Shown here: positions 1 to 7,849 of the stretch, in pieces
How the letters are laid out: each line of letters starts with the position of its first letter
How positions within the stretch are numbered: the first letter of the stretch is position 1
From: Bacteroidota bacterium
Lineage (GTDB): Bacteria > Bacteroidota > Bacteroidia > Chitinophagales > Chitinophagaceae
NCBI GenBank assembly: GCA_023423285.1
Contig: JAFAFV010000152.1
Coordinates: 1 to 16,933, forward strand
Length of the DNA: 16,933 bases
Direction: 5' to 3'
Position numbers and translations under genes: made by a program
The notes under the pieces: model-generated
What the model saw: only the letters and a program-made list of their open reading frames with translations
The model's database searches: none
Told to the model about the DNA's origin: nothing

Positions 1-1
1 C

Positions 2-1954
2 CCACACAGCATCCAAGGTCCATTTTTTAGTTTTGCGTCAACAGCCATACAACCTAAACTCAGCATTAATCAGCCCGGAGACAAATATGAACAAGAAGCT
101 GATGCCATGGCAGATACGGTCATGCGCATGCCCCAGCCTGATTTGATACAAAGGAAATGTGCGCATTGCCAGGAAGAGGAAGAAAAGAAAAAATTACAGC
201 GTAAAGAGTCGAACCAACAATCTGTTTCTGTGAATGAGTCCTTAGCAGGTTACATAGGTGGTTTAAAAAGCGGCGGAAAGCCTTTATCAAAAGAATTGAG
301 AAATTTTTATGAACCCCGCTTTGGCTATGATTTCAGCAATGTAAGAATACATGATGATGCCACAGCATCACAATCAGCAAAAAGTATCAACGCACTGGCT
401 TATACGCATGCAAATAACATCGTCTTCAGCAGTGGGCAATATTCTCCTCAAACCTATGCAGGAAAAAAATTACTGGGTCATGAGTTAACACATGTGGTGC
501 AACAAAAAGCGGCAACTTCTTTCAACATCATTCAACGCACCCCCTCGCGTGAGGAGCTGGTAATTTTTGATGCACAGGCCGATACCATACGCAATCACAG
601 CGTCTATGCGGGTTTGCCAGCCAGATCCAAAAGGCAAATCAGGGAGATCATATCCATAGCAAGAACCCGCGATAACTGGCAATACTATCTCGATAACCTG
701 TTGCTGCTTTTAAATACGCCCGATGCGCCTGCCACAGTAGAAGAAGCAGCCGTTGAGGCTTCCACAGGTGCCCCTGTTCAACAATCTACCAGAGAAATGA
801 ATGAAGCCGAAGTAGAAGACTCCCTGTCTGCCGAACATTCAAGGCTTTTTTATCCTGCGGGTAGAAACGCCATTAACAGCGAAGAACGGCAATCCACAAC
901 ACCACCCCGACGATGGACCAGAAGAAGAGGTGAAGGCGGAAAAATATTTTATGTTGACGCGAGAGACCCGGGCAACATCTTCGTAAAAATCAAAGTAAAA
1001 CTCAACAGCAGGAACGCGCAGGATATTGCCAATGTGAGAGAAATGGAGGACGGCATAGAAAAAAGAGCGGCCACTTTTGGTTATACCGTTGATCTTGAAT
1101 TTGTGAACCGCAATGCAGCTGATGTTTTTAATGTGGATGTTGACCTGAACCAATGGACCACTTCCGGCAACTGGTCTAGCGGCCTTAACGGGCTTGCACA
1201 TGAAATGCATCACCTGATGGGGTTGGATGACCGGTACAATTATATTGATGCGCATGCGGCCAATGCTGATATGGATATGCCCGACAGAATTCATTGGTTC
1301 AGGGAGCAGATGAATAAAAGCCCCCGCGCCAATGATGCTGATTCAATAATGAATGACAGTACCAACGGTACCATACAGACTGATGATCTTGCTGCTGTAA
1401 CGGGTGTTTCAGAGGCTTCAATTATTGCCGCCCAGCAGGCAAGAAGACAGATGATTAACAATGCGCGGAGAAAGGCTGCTCACAGGGTTTCCATTGCATA
1501 TTTGCGCATTAACGGAACAGGCAGACACTTTAGCAGGTTAGAAGCACTTGAGGCAGTACGCGGGCTGATTGCACCAGACATAGTAAACCTGGAACAGATT
1601 TCGGAAATACTGCAAAGAATGAATTCAATTTTAATGGGGGGCAGTATTATGGTGGGCCCTGAAATTGATAGTTGCGCTCAATGGAACGCATATGTTGTGG
1701 GCAACAGAGTGCCCATTCACCTGTGCAATAATTTCTTTAATATTTCAGAAGAACAGCAAATCAGAACAATGATCCATGAAGCGGCACATGCTGTAGGTAT
1801 TGGGGAGCCGGAAAGCGAAACATATTTCCCTTATTATGATTGTGCTTATTCAACTGCAGATAACTGGAATTCTGCAGATGCCTGGGCCAGGTATGTTCAT
1901 TGCATCAGCGGGCAAGGCCCTGACGAAGGCGAAGTGGTAACCACTACCCCGTAA
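2..1954 (+). CDS. DUF4157 (eCIS-associated) protein with three HExxH metallopeptidase motifs, 5'-partial
   Basis: The reading frame is open from base 2, so the N-terminus lies outside the window. The ATG at 107 is internal: the codons before it encode IQPKLSINQPGDKYEQEAD, the box typically found ahead of DUF4157 in eCIS-linked proteins. Numbering from the Met at 107: a CAHC motif (18-21) and an acidic/Lys-rich stretch; DUF4157 at about 45-133 ending in HELTH (125-129); a second domain with HEMHHLMGLDD (365-375), a metzincin-like HExxHxxGxxD, followed by a SIMND Met-turn-like segment; and a C-terminal domain with HEAAH (557-561), then GIGEPESE and a DNWNSADAW segment, resembling M35/aspzincin peptidases. 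Four cysteines in that last domain (523, 540, 579, 599) could form two disulfides. DUF4157 is an established marker of eCIS cargo proteins, so this is probably a delivered toxin or a processing protease; activity is inferred. It sits 26 nt upstream of the baseplate genes. Confidence 0.9.
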   Translation, partial: PHSIQGPFFSFASTAIQPKLSINQPGDKYEQEADAMADTVMRMPQPDLIQRKCAHCQEEEEKKKLQRKESNQQSVSVNESLAGYIGGLKSGGKPLSKELRNFYEPRFGYDFSNVRIHDDATASQSAKSINALAYTHANNIVFSSGQYSPQTYAGKKLLGHELTHVVQQKAATSFNIIQRTPSREELVIFDAQADTIRNHSVYAGLPARSKRQIREIISIARTRDNWQYYLDNLLLLLNTPDAPATVEEAAVEASTGAPVQQSTREMNEAEVEDSLSAEHSRLFYPAGRNAINSEERQSTTPPRRWTRRRGEGGKIFYVDARDPGNIFVKIKVKLNSRNAQDIANVREMEDGIEKRAATFGYTVDLEFVNRNAADVFNVDVDLNQWTTSGNWSSGLNGLAHEMHHLMGLDDRYNYIDAHAANADMDMPDRIHWFREQMNKSPRANDADSIMNDSTNGTIQTDDLAAVTGVSEASIIAAQQARRQMINNARRKAAHRVSIAYLRINGTGRHFSRLEALEAVRGLIAPDIVNLEQISEILQRMNSILMGGSIMVGPEIDSCAQWNAYVVGNRVPIHLCNNFFNISEEQQIRTMIHEAAHAVGIGEPESETYFPYYDCAYSTADNWNSADAWARYVHCISGQGPDEGEVVTTTP

Positions 1955-1980
1955 CGGTCTCCAGTTTTAAATTAAAAAGA

Positions 1981-2634
1981 ATGTCTTCATTTTCTGGCTC
2001 TCCACGGCTTATTAAAGGTGGTATTGTATTGATCAGCCCCGAAACTTTGGCTATAGAAAAGGTCATTCCTTTACAATACAATCCCGATACCCTTACCAGA
2101 ACGCTGCAGGCACAAGGCGCGGGAGAAGGCAATGGCAATCGTTCTGAACCTTTGCGGCTGGCAGGCCCGCCAGTGGAAACCATTAAGTTGGAAGCAGAAA
2201 TTGATGCCACAGATAAAATGGAAAATGGCGACCCGCAAACTGCCGAACTTGGCATTCAGCCACAATTAGCCGTACTGGAAACACTCATCTATCCCAAAAG
2301 CGCACAAATGAATTATAACAACAGCGTGGCCGGTATGGGTTCCATTGAAATACTACCGATGGAAACTTCGCTCACGCTTTTTATCTGGAACAAAAATCGA
2401 ATCATTCCCGTCAGGATTACAGAATTCAGTATAACCGAAGAAGCGTTCGACCCTTTCCTAAATCCCATAAGGGCCAAAGTAAGCCTGGGCATGCGCGTAT
2501 TAAGTACTGATGATTTTGGGTTTGATCACAAAGGCGGTAATCTTTTTATGAGTTATCAGCAAAGTAAAGAAAGGCTGGCAGCAAAATTCAATGCGGGCAA
2601 ATTGCAGGACCTCGGCATTAACAGCATATCATGA
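1981..2634 (+). CDS. CIS tube-family baseplate protein (Afp7-like N-terminal domain)
   Basis: This 217-residue protein has the hallmark of the contractile injection system tube/Afp7-like family: an N-terminal beta-rich domain with QYNPDTLTR at 32-40, then a conserved strand-rich core (ETSLTLFIWNKN, VRITEFSITEEAFDP, and a segment on shared design of sheath/tube-like proteins), and a helical C-terminus. In Afp and PVC particles the homologue links the inner tube to the central spike in the baseplate. In many systems the same polypeptide ends in a LysM module; here that module is absent and a LysM-like protein is encoded by the next gene. The start is the ATG at 1981 after an A/T-rich leader with no clear Shine-Dalgarno sequence. 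The stop overlaps the next start (ATGA at 2631), implying translational coupling. Confidence 0.82.
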   Translation: MSSFSGSPRLIKGGIVLISPETLAIEKVIPLQYNPDTLTRTLQAQGAGEGNGNRSEPLRLAGPPVETIKLEAEIDATDKMENGDPQTAELGIQPQLAVLETLIYPKSAQMNYNNSVAGMGSIEILPMETSLTLFIWNKNRIIPVRITEFSITEEAFDPFLNPIRAKVSLGMRVLSTDDFGFDHKGGNLFMSYQQSKERLAAKFNAGKLQDLGINSIS

Positions 2635-2993
2635 CAGATCTTTCCAAAATATTTTTACAACAAACAGGTTTACGTACCAGCGCGTTTTCACCATCCAGCA
2701 GATATCATGGTATCAATACCAGGATCAACGACAGCCAAAATGGGGAGTCTGTTATTTATCTTTCACGCAGGTTGATACCCGGGCCGGAAAAATTTTTTGT
2801 GCTACAAAAACATTTTATTAACGAAGGTGAGCGCCCCGATCTGCTTGCACATCAATATTATTCTGATGCTGAAAGGTTTTGGCAACTGGCTGACGCCAAT
2901 GCGGTGCTGGATCCAAACGAGTTAACAAACACGCCGGGAAAAGCTATCAACATTACCCTGCCGGGAGGCATACCGGGCAACAAGCATGCTTAA
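2631..2993 (+). CDS. Small LysM-like baseplate protein (gp53/Afp7 C-terminal module)
   Basis: A 120-residue protein. Its second half (about 65-113) reads as a LysM-like fold: EGERPDLLAHQYY, a D-A-E-R-F-W-Q-L-A-D-A-N helix, then NELTNTPGKAINI, matching the usual pattern of a helix pair, ADAN, and PG followed by a hydrophobic strand. Phage gp53 and eCIS Afp7 use such a module to join the tube initiator to the spike/wedge ring, so a structural rather than peptidoglycan-binding role is likely. The N-terminal 60 residues contain strands with no motif I recognise. The ATG lies within the ATGA overlap with the upstream gene, and the 3' end overlaps the next gene by 8 nt, so the three products are probably made in similar amounts. 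Confidence 0.78.
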   Translation: MTDLSKIFLQQTGLRTSAFSPSSRYHGINTRINDSQNGESVIYLSRRLIPGPEKFFVLQKHFINEGERPDLLAHQYYSDAERFWQLADANAVLDPNELTNTPGKAINITLPGGIPGNKHA

Positions 2994-4125
2994 AGGAATT
3001 TATTTAACCATGATGATAGGGCCGGGCATTCCCATTCCTGCGCCGCAACAGCTTACGGGTATGTTGTCTGAGATACAAATATCAAATAGCAGGAACCGGA
3101 GCGGTTTTCAATTATCTTTTTCTGTAGATAAAAAAACGGCCTATCTGATTGATCTGATCGCAGCAGGTTTTTTTGACGCCACTACTACAAGAGTGGTTCT
3201 CATAGCCACCATGAACGGCATACCTCATGTTTTAATGGATGGCATCATTACCAATCATCAAATGGCACCTGCAAATGAAGCAGGTAAATCCACCTTTACT
3301 ATAACCGGTGAAGACATCAGTATACTGATGGATATGATTGAAGTCAACATTCCTATGCCAGCCTTACCCGATACAGCAAAAGTGTATGCTGCGCTGGCGC
3401 CCTTCACGTTTTTGGGTATTATGCCTGTAGTAATTCCGCCACCTGTGTTTACGGTGCGCTCTCCTACAGACCGATGGGACAGCATTACCAAACAAACTCC
3501 GTTGCAGTTTCTAAGAACGCTTGCGCAGCAGTGTGGTTATGTTTTCTACATGATTCCAGGGCCTTTGCCAGGGCAAAACACTGCGTACTTCGGCCCTGAA
3601 GTGCACCTACCCATACCACAGCGTGCACTATCAGTAAATATGGATGACCATACCAATGTAGAATCGCTGAGTTTTACGATGGATGGAACTGCTAAGCAGA
3701 TCAATGTTTACACCATCTTTGATGAGGTTACGGAGAAAGTAATACTGCCAATTCCTGTACCAAACATCAATGCACTAAAACCGCCCATGGGACTGCGCCC
3801 CACCCAGCCCATTTTTAAAATATCCTATGCTGACTCGTTTTCAAAAAACAATACAAGCGAGGCTCTGAAAAAAATTATGGGAGATATGATGAGCAGTTCA
3901 GGCAATCCCCCCGCGGTTACGGCAAGCGGATCGCTGGATGTGTCGCGCTACAAAAGCATTTTGCGTTCGGGCATGATGGTGGGTGTTAGAGGGGCGGGCA
4001 TTGCGTATGACGGAATGTATTATGTTGATAGTGTAACGCATAATATCAAACAGGGAACATACAAACAAAACTTTTCACTTTCAAGAGATGGTGTGGTATC
4101 TAACACACCTGTTGTAATGGTTTAA
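2986..4125 (+). CDS. Spike hub protein, gp27-like (phage late control D / VgrG N-terminal half)
   Basis: A 379-residue protein resembling the gpD/late-control-D family, the gp27-like part of VgrG and Afp8, which forms the trimeric hub under the inner tube. Visible landmarks are an early segment on tube-like strands (about residues 20-60), LQFLRTLAQQCGYVFYM in the middle, typical of hub domains, and a C-terminal GMMVGVRG followed by YDGMYYVDSVTHNI and KQNFSLSRDG (about 329-370), the usual end of the second barrel-like domain. It lacks the OB-fold and beta-helical needle, which are encoded by the next gene. The ATG at 2986 overlaps the upstream gene by 8 nt; an in-frame ATG at 3010 is a possible alternative that would remove the overlap. 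Only 2 nt separate it from the spike gene. Confidence 0.87.
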   Translation: MLKGIYLTMMIGPGIPIPAPQQLTGMLSEIQISNSRNRSGFQLSFSVDKKTAYLIDLIAAGFFDATTTRVVLIATMNGIPHVLMDGIITNHQMAPANEAGKSTFTITGEDISILMDMIEVNIPMPALPDTAKVYAALAPFTFLGIMPVVIPPPVFTVRSPTDRWDSITKQTPLQFLRTLAQQCGYVFYMIPGPLPGQNTAYFGPEVHLPIPQRALSVNMDDHTNVESLSFTMDGTAKQINVYTIFDEVTEKVILPIPVPNINALKPPMGLRPTQPIFKISYADSFSKNNTSEALKKIMGDMMSSSGNPPAVTASGSLDVSRYKSILRSGMMVGVRGAGIAYDGMYYVDSVTHNIKQGTYKQNFSLSRDGVVSNTPVVMV

Positions 4126-4127
4126 CC

Positions 4128-4643
4128 ATGCCTGATTACTTTGGAAAATACAGGGCTACGGTTGTCAATAATATTGACCCAGAAATGCGCGGGAGGTTAT
4201 TACTCATGATCCCGGATGTTTTAGGCCCCATTCCCAGTACCTGGGCAGAAGCCTGTGTTCCACTTGCCGGCCCTACAGGTCCGCCAATGGGTGTTTACGC
4301 AGTGCCGCCTATTGGTGCGGGGGTTTGGGTAGAATTTGAGAACGGCGATGCCAATTATCCCATCTGGGTGGGTTGCCGCTGGGGAGCACAATCAGATATT
4401 CCACCGCTCGCGCATGCAGGTTTGCCCACATCTCCCAACATCGTTATGCAAACCATGGGACAAAACAGTTTTATCATTAGTGACTTGCCGGGTCCTACCG
4501 GGGGCATCATGCTTAAGAGTACAACCGGCGCATCCATCATTGTAAACGATACAGGTATTTATATACAAAACGGTAAAGGCGCCAGCATTGTCATGACAGG
4601 CCCGCAGGTAACTATCAATAACGGAGCATTGAATATAATTTGA
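4128..4643 (+). CDS. Baseplate spike protein, gp5/gpV-like OB-fold with C-terminal beta-needle
   Basis: A 171-residue baseplate assembly protein V/gp5 OB-fold protein. Residues 8-31 (YRATVVNNIDPEMRGRLLL and on) are the standard opening of the OB-fold, and VWVEFENGDANYPIWVGCRW (67-86) is its conserved closing half. Residues about 125-171 are short alternating strands with T/I/N-rich turns (STTGASIIV, GIYIQNG, VTINNG), expected for the trimeric beta-prism needle that pierces the target membrane. No lysozyme domain is present. It should trimerise below the gp27-like hub and carry the PAAR tip encoded next. It starts 2 nt after the hub stop codon and is followed by a 47-nt AT-rich gap, the largest gap among the baseplate genes. 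Confidence 0.9.
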   Translation: MPDYFGKYRATVVNNIDPEMRGRLLLMIPDVLGPIPSTWAEACVPLAGPTGPPMGVYAVPPIGAGVWVEFENGDANYPIWVGCRWGAQSDIPPLAHAGLPTSPNIVMQTMGQNSFIISDLPGPTGGIMLKSTTGASIIVNDTGIYIQNGKGASIVMTGPQVTINNGALNII

Positions 4644-4690
4644 TTTAATTGTCATTATAAATTAATAATCAATTATTTACAATTAGGAAC

Positions 4691-5011
4691 ATGCCCGGTT
4701 TTTTACTTCATTTTAGTGCATCCGTTATGTGCTCGCATGGCGGGCAGGCGCAACCTGTTTCCACGAATCCCCGCGTTACAGTTAACGGTCAGCCTGTTGT
4801 GATGCAGTCCATAGCATATACGGTTGCGGGATGCCCCTTCACGAATGGCAGCTCGCCGCAACCCTGCCTAACTGCGCAATGGATAACAGCCGCGACACGT
4901 ATCACATCAATGGGAATACCGCTACTGCTTTTTGACAGTCAGTCGGTTTGTGCACCCAACCCCACTCCCCTAATAATCATAACATCCCAAACTAGGGTTT
5001 CCGGAGTGTAA
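4691..5011 (+). CDS. PAAR-like spike-tip protein
   Basis: A 106-residue protein resembling the PAAR-like tip proteins of eCIS loci (Afp10/Pvc10 position). The N-terminus MPGFLLHFSASVMCSHGG is followed by the repeated-strand core PRVTVNGQPVV and YTVAGCPF. Conserved Cys14, His16, Cys48 and Cys59 are placed as possible metal ligands at the apex, analogous to the zinc site of PAAR proteins; that role is inferred. It would cap the needle made by the upstream gene and could serve as an attachment point for cargo. A short AGGA precedes the ATG at 4691. The gene ends 2 nt before the gp25 gene. In the Afp cluster the gp25 gene precedes the tip gene, so the order here is reversed. Confidence 0.85.
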   Translation: MPGFLLHFSASVMCSHGGQAQPVSTNPRVTVNGQPVVMQSIAYTVAGCPFTNGSSPQPCLTAQWITAATRITSMGIPLLLFDSQSVCAPNPTPLIIITSQTRVSGV

Positions 5012-5013
5012 AC

Positions 5014-5364
5014 ATGAACATTAAATTTCCATATCAGTTTAGCCACGCGTTGCGAACAAAAACTGCTGATCCTGATGAACACATCAGAGATATGATTGAG
5101 CAGGTTTTGTTCACCAATCCCGGCGAGCGGGTGAACCGCCCTGATTTTGGCTGTGGTTTATTGCAATTAGTTTTTGAACCACTGAGCGATGAATTGGCTG
5201 CCACTACTAAATTTTTAATACAAGGTTCGTTAATTCAATGGTTAAGCGAATTGATCGAAGTGCATGATGTGCAGGTAGAGCGTGCAGATACATCACTTTT
5301 TATAACTGTTATTTACCTAAACCTCAGCACGCGCAACATGCAGCGTGCCGTATTCACCAGTTAG
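5014..5364 (+). CDS. Baseplate wedge protein, gp25/GPW family
   Basis: A 116-residue gp25-like protein, the usual size for the family. The signature helix and loop are clear: DMIEQVLFTNPGERVNRPDFG at residues 26-46, containing the T-x-P-G-E-R and P-x-F-G motifs, followed by LLQLVFEP. In T4 and in eCIS particles gp25 (Afp9) sits at the junction of the wedge and first sheath ring and starts sheath polymerisation through an extended sheath-like strand. The C-terminal half (LIEVHDVQVE, LFITVIYLNL) forms the expected beta-sheet. The ATG lies 2 nt after the PAAR stop and the stop lies 2 nt before the next gene. I see nothing unusual in it. Confidence 0.95.
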   Translation: MNIKFPYQFSHALRTKTADPDEHIRDMIEQVLFTNPGERVNRPDFGCGLLQLVFEPLSDELAATTKFLIQGSLIQWLSELIEVHDVQVERADTSLFITVIYLNLSTRNMQRAVFTS

Positions 5365-5366
5365 TA

Positions 5367-7835
5367 ATGAACAACACATGCTGCAATAGTGATGAGCGCC
5401 GACTGGCGGTTTTACAACATCCCATTGTAAATGGTATAGATTTTATTGAAGTGGCAGACAATCCCTCAGATCCCGATGAGCTGCGCCAAACCACTTTGAT
5501 CGTACATTTCTTAAAAGATATCTCAGGCGCAGCCATACAGCCTTCCAATATTGCAATCAAAGGTGGTGAAAGGATCAGCAATATCATCGTGCTGGAAGCA
5601 ACAAGAGCAGACCTGGCATCTGCGCCCCTACCCAACGCTGCTAAAAACATGCTGATAATAAAGTTGTCACTTGCAGGCGATTTTTCCACTTACCAGTTGC
5701 AATTGATAGCAGAACCGGGTAACGACGCCCCACCCGAAGGTTTTGATCCAATATTATCCACCCAGGCATTTTCATTTAAAGTAAGTTGTCCAAGCGAGTT
5801 TGATTGTATCTCAACTTCAGCATGTGCACCACCGCCTCGCCTGCCAAAACCTTCCATCAATTATCTGGCAAAAGACTATGCCACATTCAGGCAGTTAATG
5901 CTCGACAGGATGGCGGTTACCATTCCTGTCTGGAAAGAACGAAACCCGGCAGATATGGGCCTCATGTTGGTTGAATTGCTGGCATACGCGGGAGATTACC
6001 TCAGTTACAGACAGGATGCCATAGCCACTGAAGCTTACTTAAGCACTGCACGAAAGAGAATTTCAGTAAAAAGACATGTACGCCTGACAGACTATCACAT
6101 GCATGATGGTTGCAATGCCCGCACCTGGTTACACGTAGAAGTAGCAGAAGGTATTTCAGGCATTACATTGGCAGGAAACAGCCAGGGAAAGATAAAATTT
6201 GTCACAACAGTTCCCGGAAAGCCGCCTGTTATGAATCAGGATTCCCCAGAGGCTGATGAGATTTTTAAAAGCAAAGGCTATGAAGTGTTTGAACCCGTGA
6301 TGGATGTGGAATTAGACAGCAGCCTGAATCATCTTAACTTTTACAACTGGGGCAAAACCAATTGTCACCTGAAAGAAGGCGCTACAAACGCAACGCTTGA
6401 GGGACATTTAAACGGTCTTAAAGGAAAAATTCTGGTAATTAAGGAAGAAGTCAGTCCTCATACTTTACAATCAGCCGATGCAGATCGCACCAAACGCCAC
6501 GCGGTACGTGTAGTTGCTGCTGAGCATATACACGATATTTTGGTTGAAAGCCAAACAACACTGTCCGACCCCAAAGGCCGGGCCATAACTCGCATTACAT
6601 GGCATGAAGAAGATGCATTGCCTTATGCCTTTTGCCTGAATACAATGAATAAAAACGGGGAAACAGTAATTATAAGCAATTTACTGGGCAATATTGTTTT
6701 GGCAGATCATGGCAACACCGTTTCGCAGGAATTGCATTATACTTTTCAAAACAAACAACCTGTTTTAGAATACGCGCCGCTTACAAATGGTAAAAAGCAG
6801 GATATCAAAATTACGGCTTCGGCATCCGCCATGATGCACTTGCAACCCGCTAATGCTGTTCCTCATATTTTTTTAAAAGAAAAAAATGAAGCTGCATTAT
6901 TGTGGCAGCCAGCAAAAGATCTTGTATCAAGCCGGTATAACAGCCGCGATTTTGTGATAGAAGTGGAAAACAATGGCACTACCTCCATACGTTTTGGAAA
7001 CGGGCAGAATGGGCAAATGCCTGTGCACGAAATGCGCTTTGATGCCCAATACAGAACAGGAAATGGGGAAAGGGGAAATATTGCTACAGGCTCGTTGACA
7101 CACCTGCTATCAATGGATGCTAACCTAAGCCGTGACACCATTGTTTCTATTGAAAACGTTACCCCAGGCTTTGGTGGAGCAGAACCTGAAACCATTGAAG
7201 AAGTTAAATATCGCGCGCCCATCGCTTTCAGAAAACAGGAAAGAGCCGTAACAGCCAGCGACTATGAAGAAAAAGCCAGGGCTTACAATAAAAATATTCA
7301 GAGAAGCGCGGCCACACTGCGCTGGACAGGAAGTTGGCGCACGGTTTTTTTATCCGTTGATACATTGAGCCGCCAGGCTTTTGATGATTCGTTTATAAAT
7401 GGACTTGAAGAGAATCTGGAAAAATACAGGCTGGCCGGTCAAGACCTGCAAATTGAAACGCCTGATTATGTTCCTTTGGAAATTGAAATAGATATTTGTG
7501 TGTTGCCGCATTACTCACGCGCACATGTAAAAGCTGCTATTCTGCAAAAATTAAGTAACCGCCATTTGCCAGGCGGCGAAACCGGCGCTTTTCACCCGGA
7601 CAATTTTACTTTTGGCCAGCCAGTTTATTTAAGCAGAATTTATTCTGAAATACAAATGCAACCGGGCGTTGCATCAGTTACCATCAAAAAATTTCAAAGA
7701 TTAGGAGTCAACAGCGCTGTTGCTTTAAACAGCGGGAAAGTTTCAGTGGGTCGAACTGAGATTGCGAGGCTTGACAATGACCCCAATGCTCTTGAAAACG
7801 GTATTATAAACATCAACATGTCGGGTGGCAATTAA
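5367..7835 (+). CDS. Large baseplate wedge protein, baseplate-J-like (Afp11-like)
   Basis: An 822-residue protein of the 'putative baseplate assembly protein' family. After a ~140-residue N-terminal beta domain comes a cysteine stretch (C141, C147, C153) and then the family signature INYLAKDYATFRQLMLDRM, followed by ELLAYAGDYLSYRQDAIATEAYL and RISVKRHVRLTDY. FGNGQNGQMP at 543-552 and the downstream GGAEPETIEEVKYRAP plus ERAVTASDYEE segment mark the baseplate-J core. It should form the wedge heterodimer (T4 gp6/gp7 position) that links hub to periphery and rearranges on contraction. The N-terminus begins MNNTCCNS, similar to the next protein. It is longer than phage gpJ but in range for eCIS homologues. 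It starts 2 nt after gp25 and has a 14-nt gap to the next gene. Confidence 0.93.
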   Translation: MNNTCCNSDERRLAVLQHPIVNGIDFIEVADNPSDPDELRQTTLIVHFLKDISGAAIQPSNIAIKGGERISNIIVLEATRADLASAPLPNAAKNMLIIKLSLAGDFSTYQLQLIAEPGNDAPPEGFDPILSTQAFSFKVSCPSEFDCISTSACAPPPRLPKPSINYLAKDYATFRQLMLDRMAVTIPVWKERNPADMGLMLVELLAYAGDYLSYRQDAIATEAYLSTARKRISVKRHVRLTDYHMHDGCNARTWLHVEVAEGISGITLAGNSQGKIKFVTTVPGKPPVMNQDSPEADEIFKSKGYEVFEPVMDVELDSSLNHLNFYNWGKTNCHLKEGATNATLEGHLNGLKGKILVIKEEVSPHTLQSADADRTKRHAVRVVAAEHIHDILVESQTTLSDPKGRAITRITWHEEDALPYAFCLNTMNKNGETVIISNLLGNIVLADHGNTVSQELHYTFQNKQPVLEYAPLTNGKKQDIKITASASAMMHLQPANAVPHIFLKEKNEAALLWQPAKDLVSSRYNSRDFVIEVENNGTTSIRFGNGQNGQMPVHEMRFDAQYRTGNGERGNIATGSLTHLLSMDANLSRDTIVSIENVTPGFGGAEPETIEEVKYRAPIAFRKQERAVTASDYEEKARAYNKNIQRSAATLRWTGSWRTVFLSVDTLSRQAFDDSFINGLEENLEKYRLAGQDLQIETPDYVPLEIEIDICVLPHYSRAHVKAAILQKLSNRHLPGGETGAFHPDNFTFGQPVYLSRIYSEIQMQPGVASVTIKKFQRLGVNSAVALNSGKVSVGRTEIARLDNDPNALENGIININMSGGN

Positions 7836-7849
7836 AAAAGTATTCAATA

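Noticed and set aside
107..109. ATG at 107 as start of the DUF4157 gene
   Set aside because: The frame is open to base 2 and the codons before 107 encode a family-conserved box, so this Met is internal.
839..1294. 151-residue open frame on the - strand inside the DUF4157 gene
   Set aside because: It lies wholly within a well-supported gene on the + strand and its translation shows no recognisable domain.
2591..2821. 76-residue + strand frame across the Afp7-like/LysM junction
   Set aside because: It overlaps two coupled genes in another frame and has no family-like sequence.
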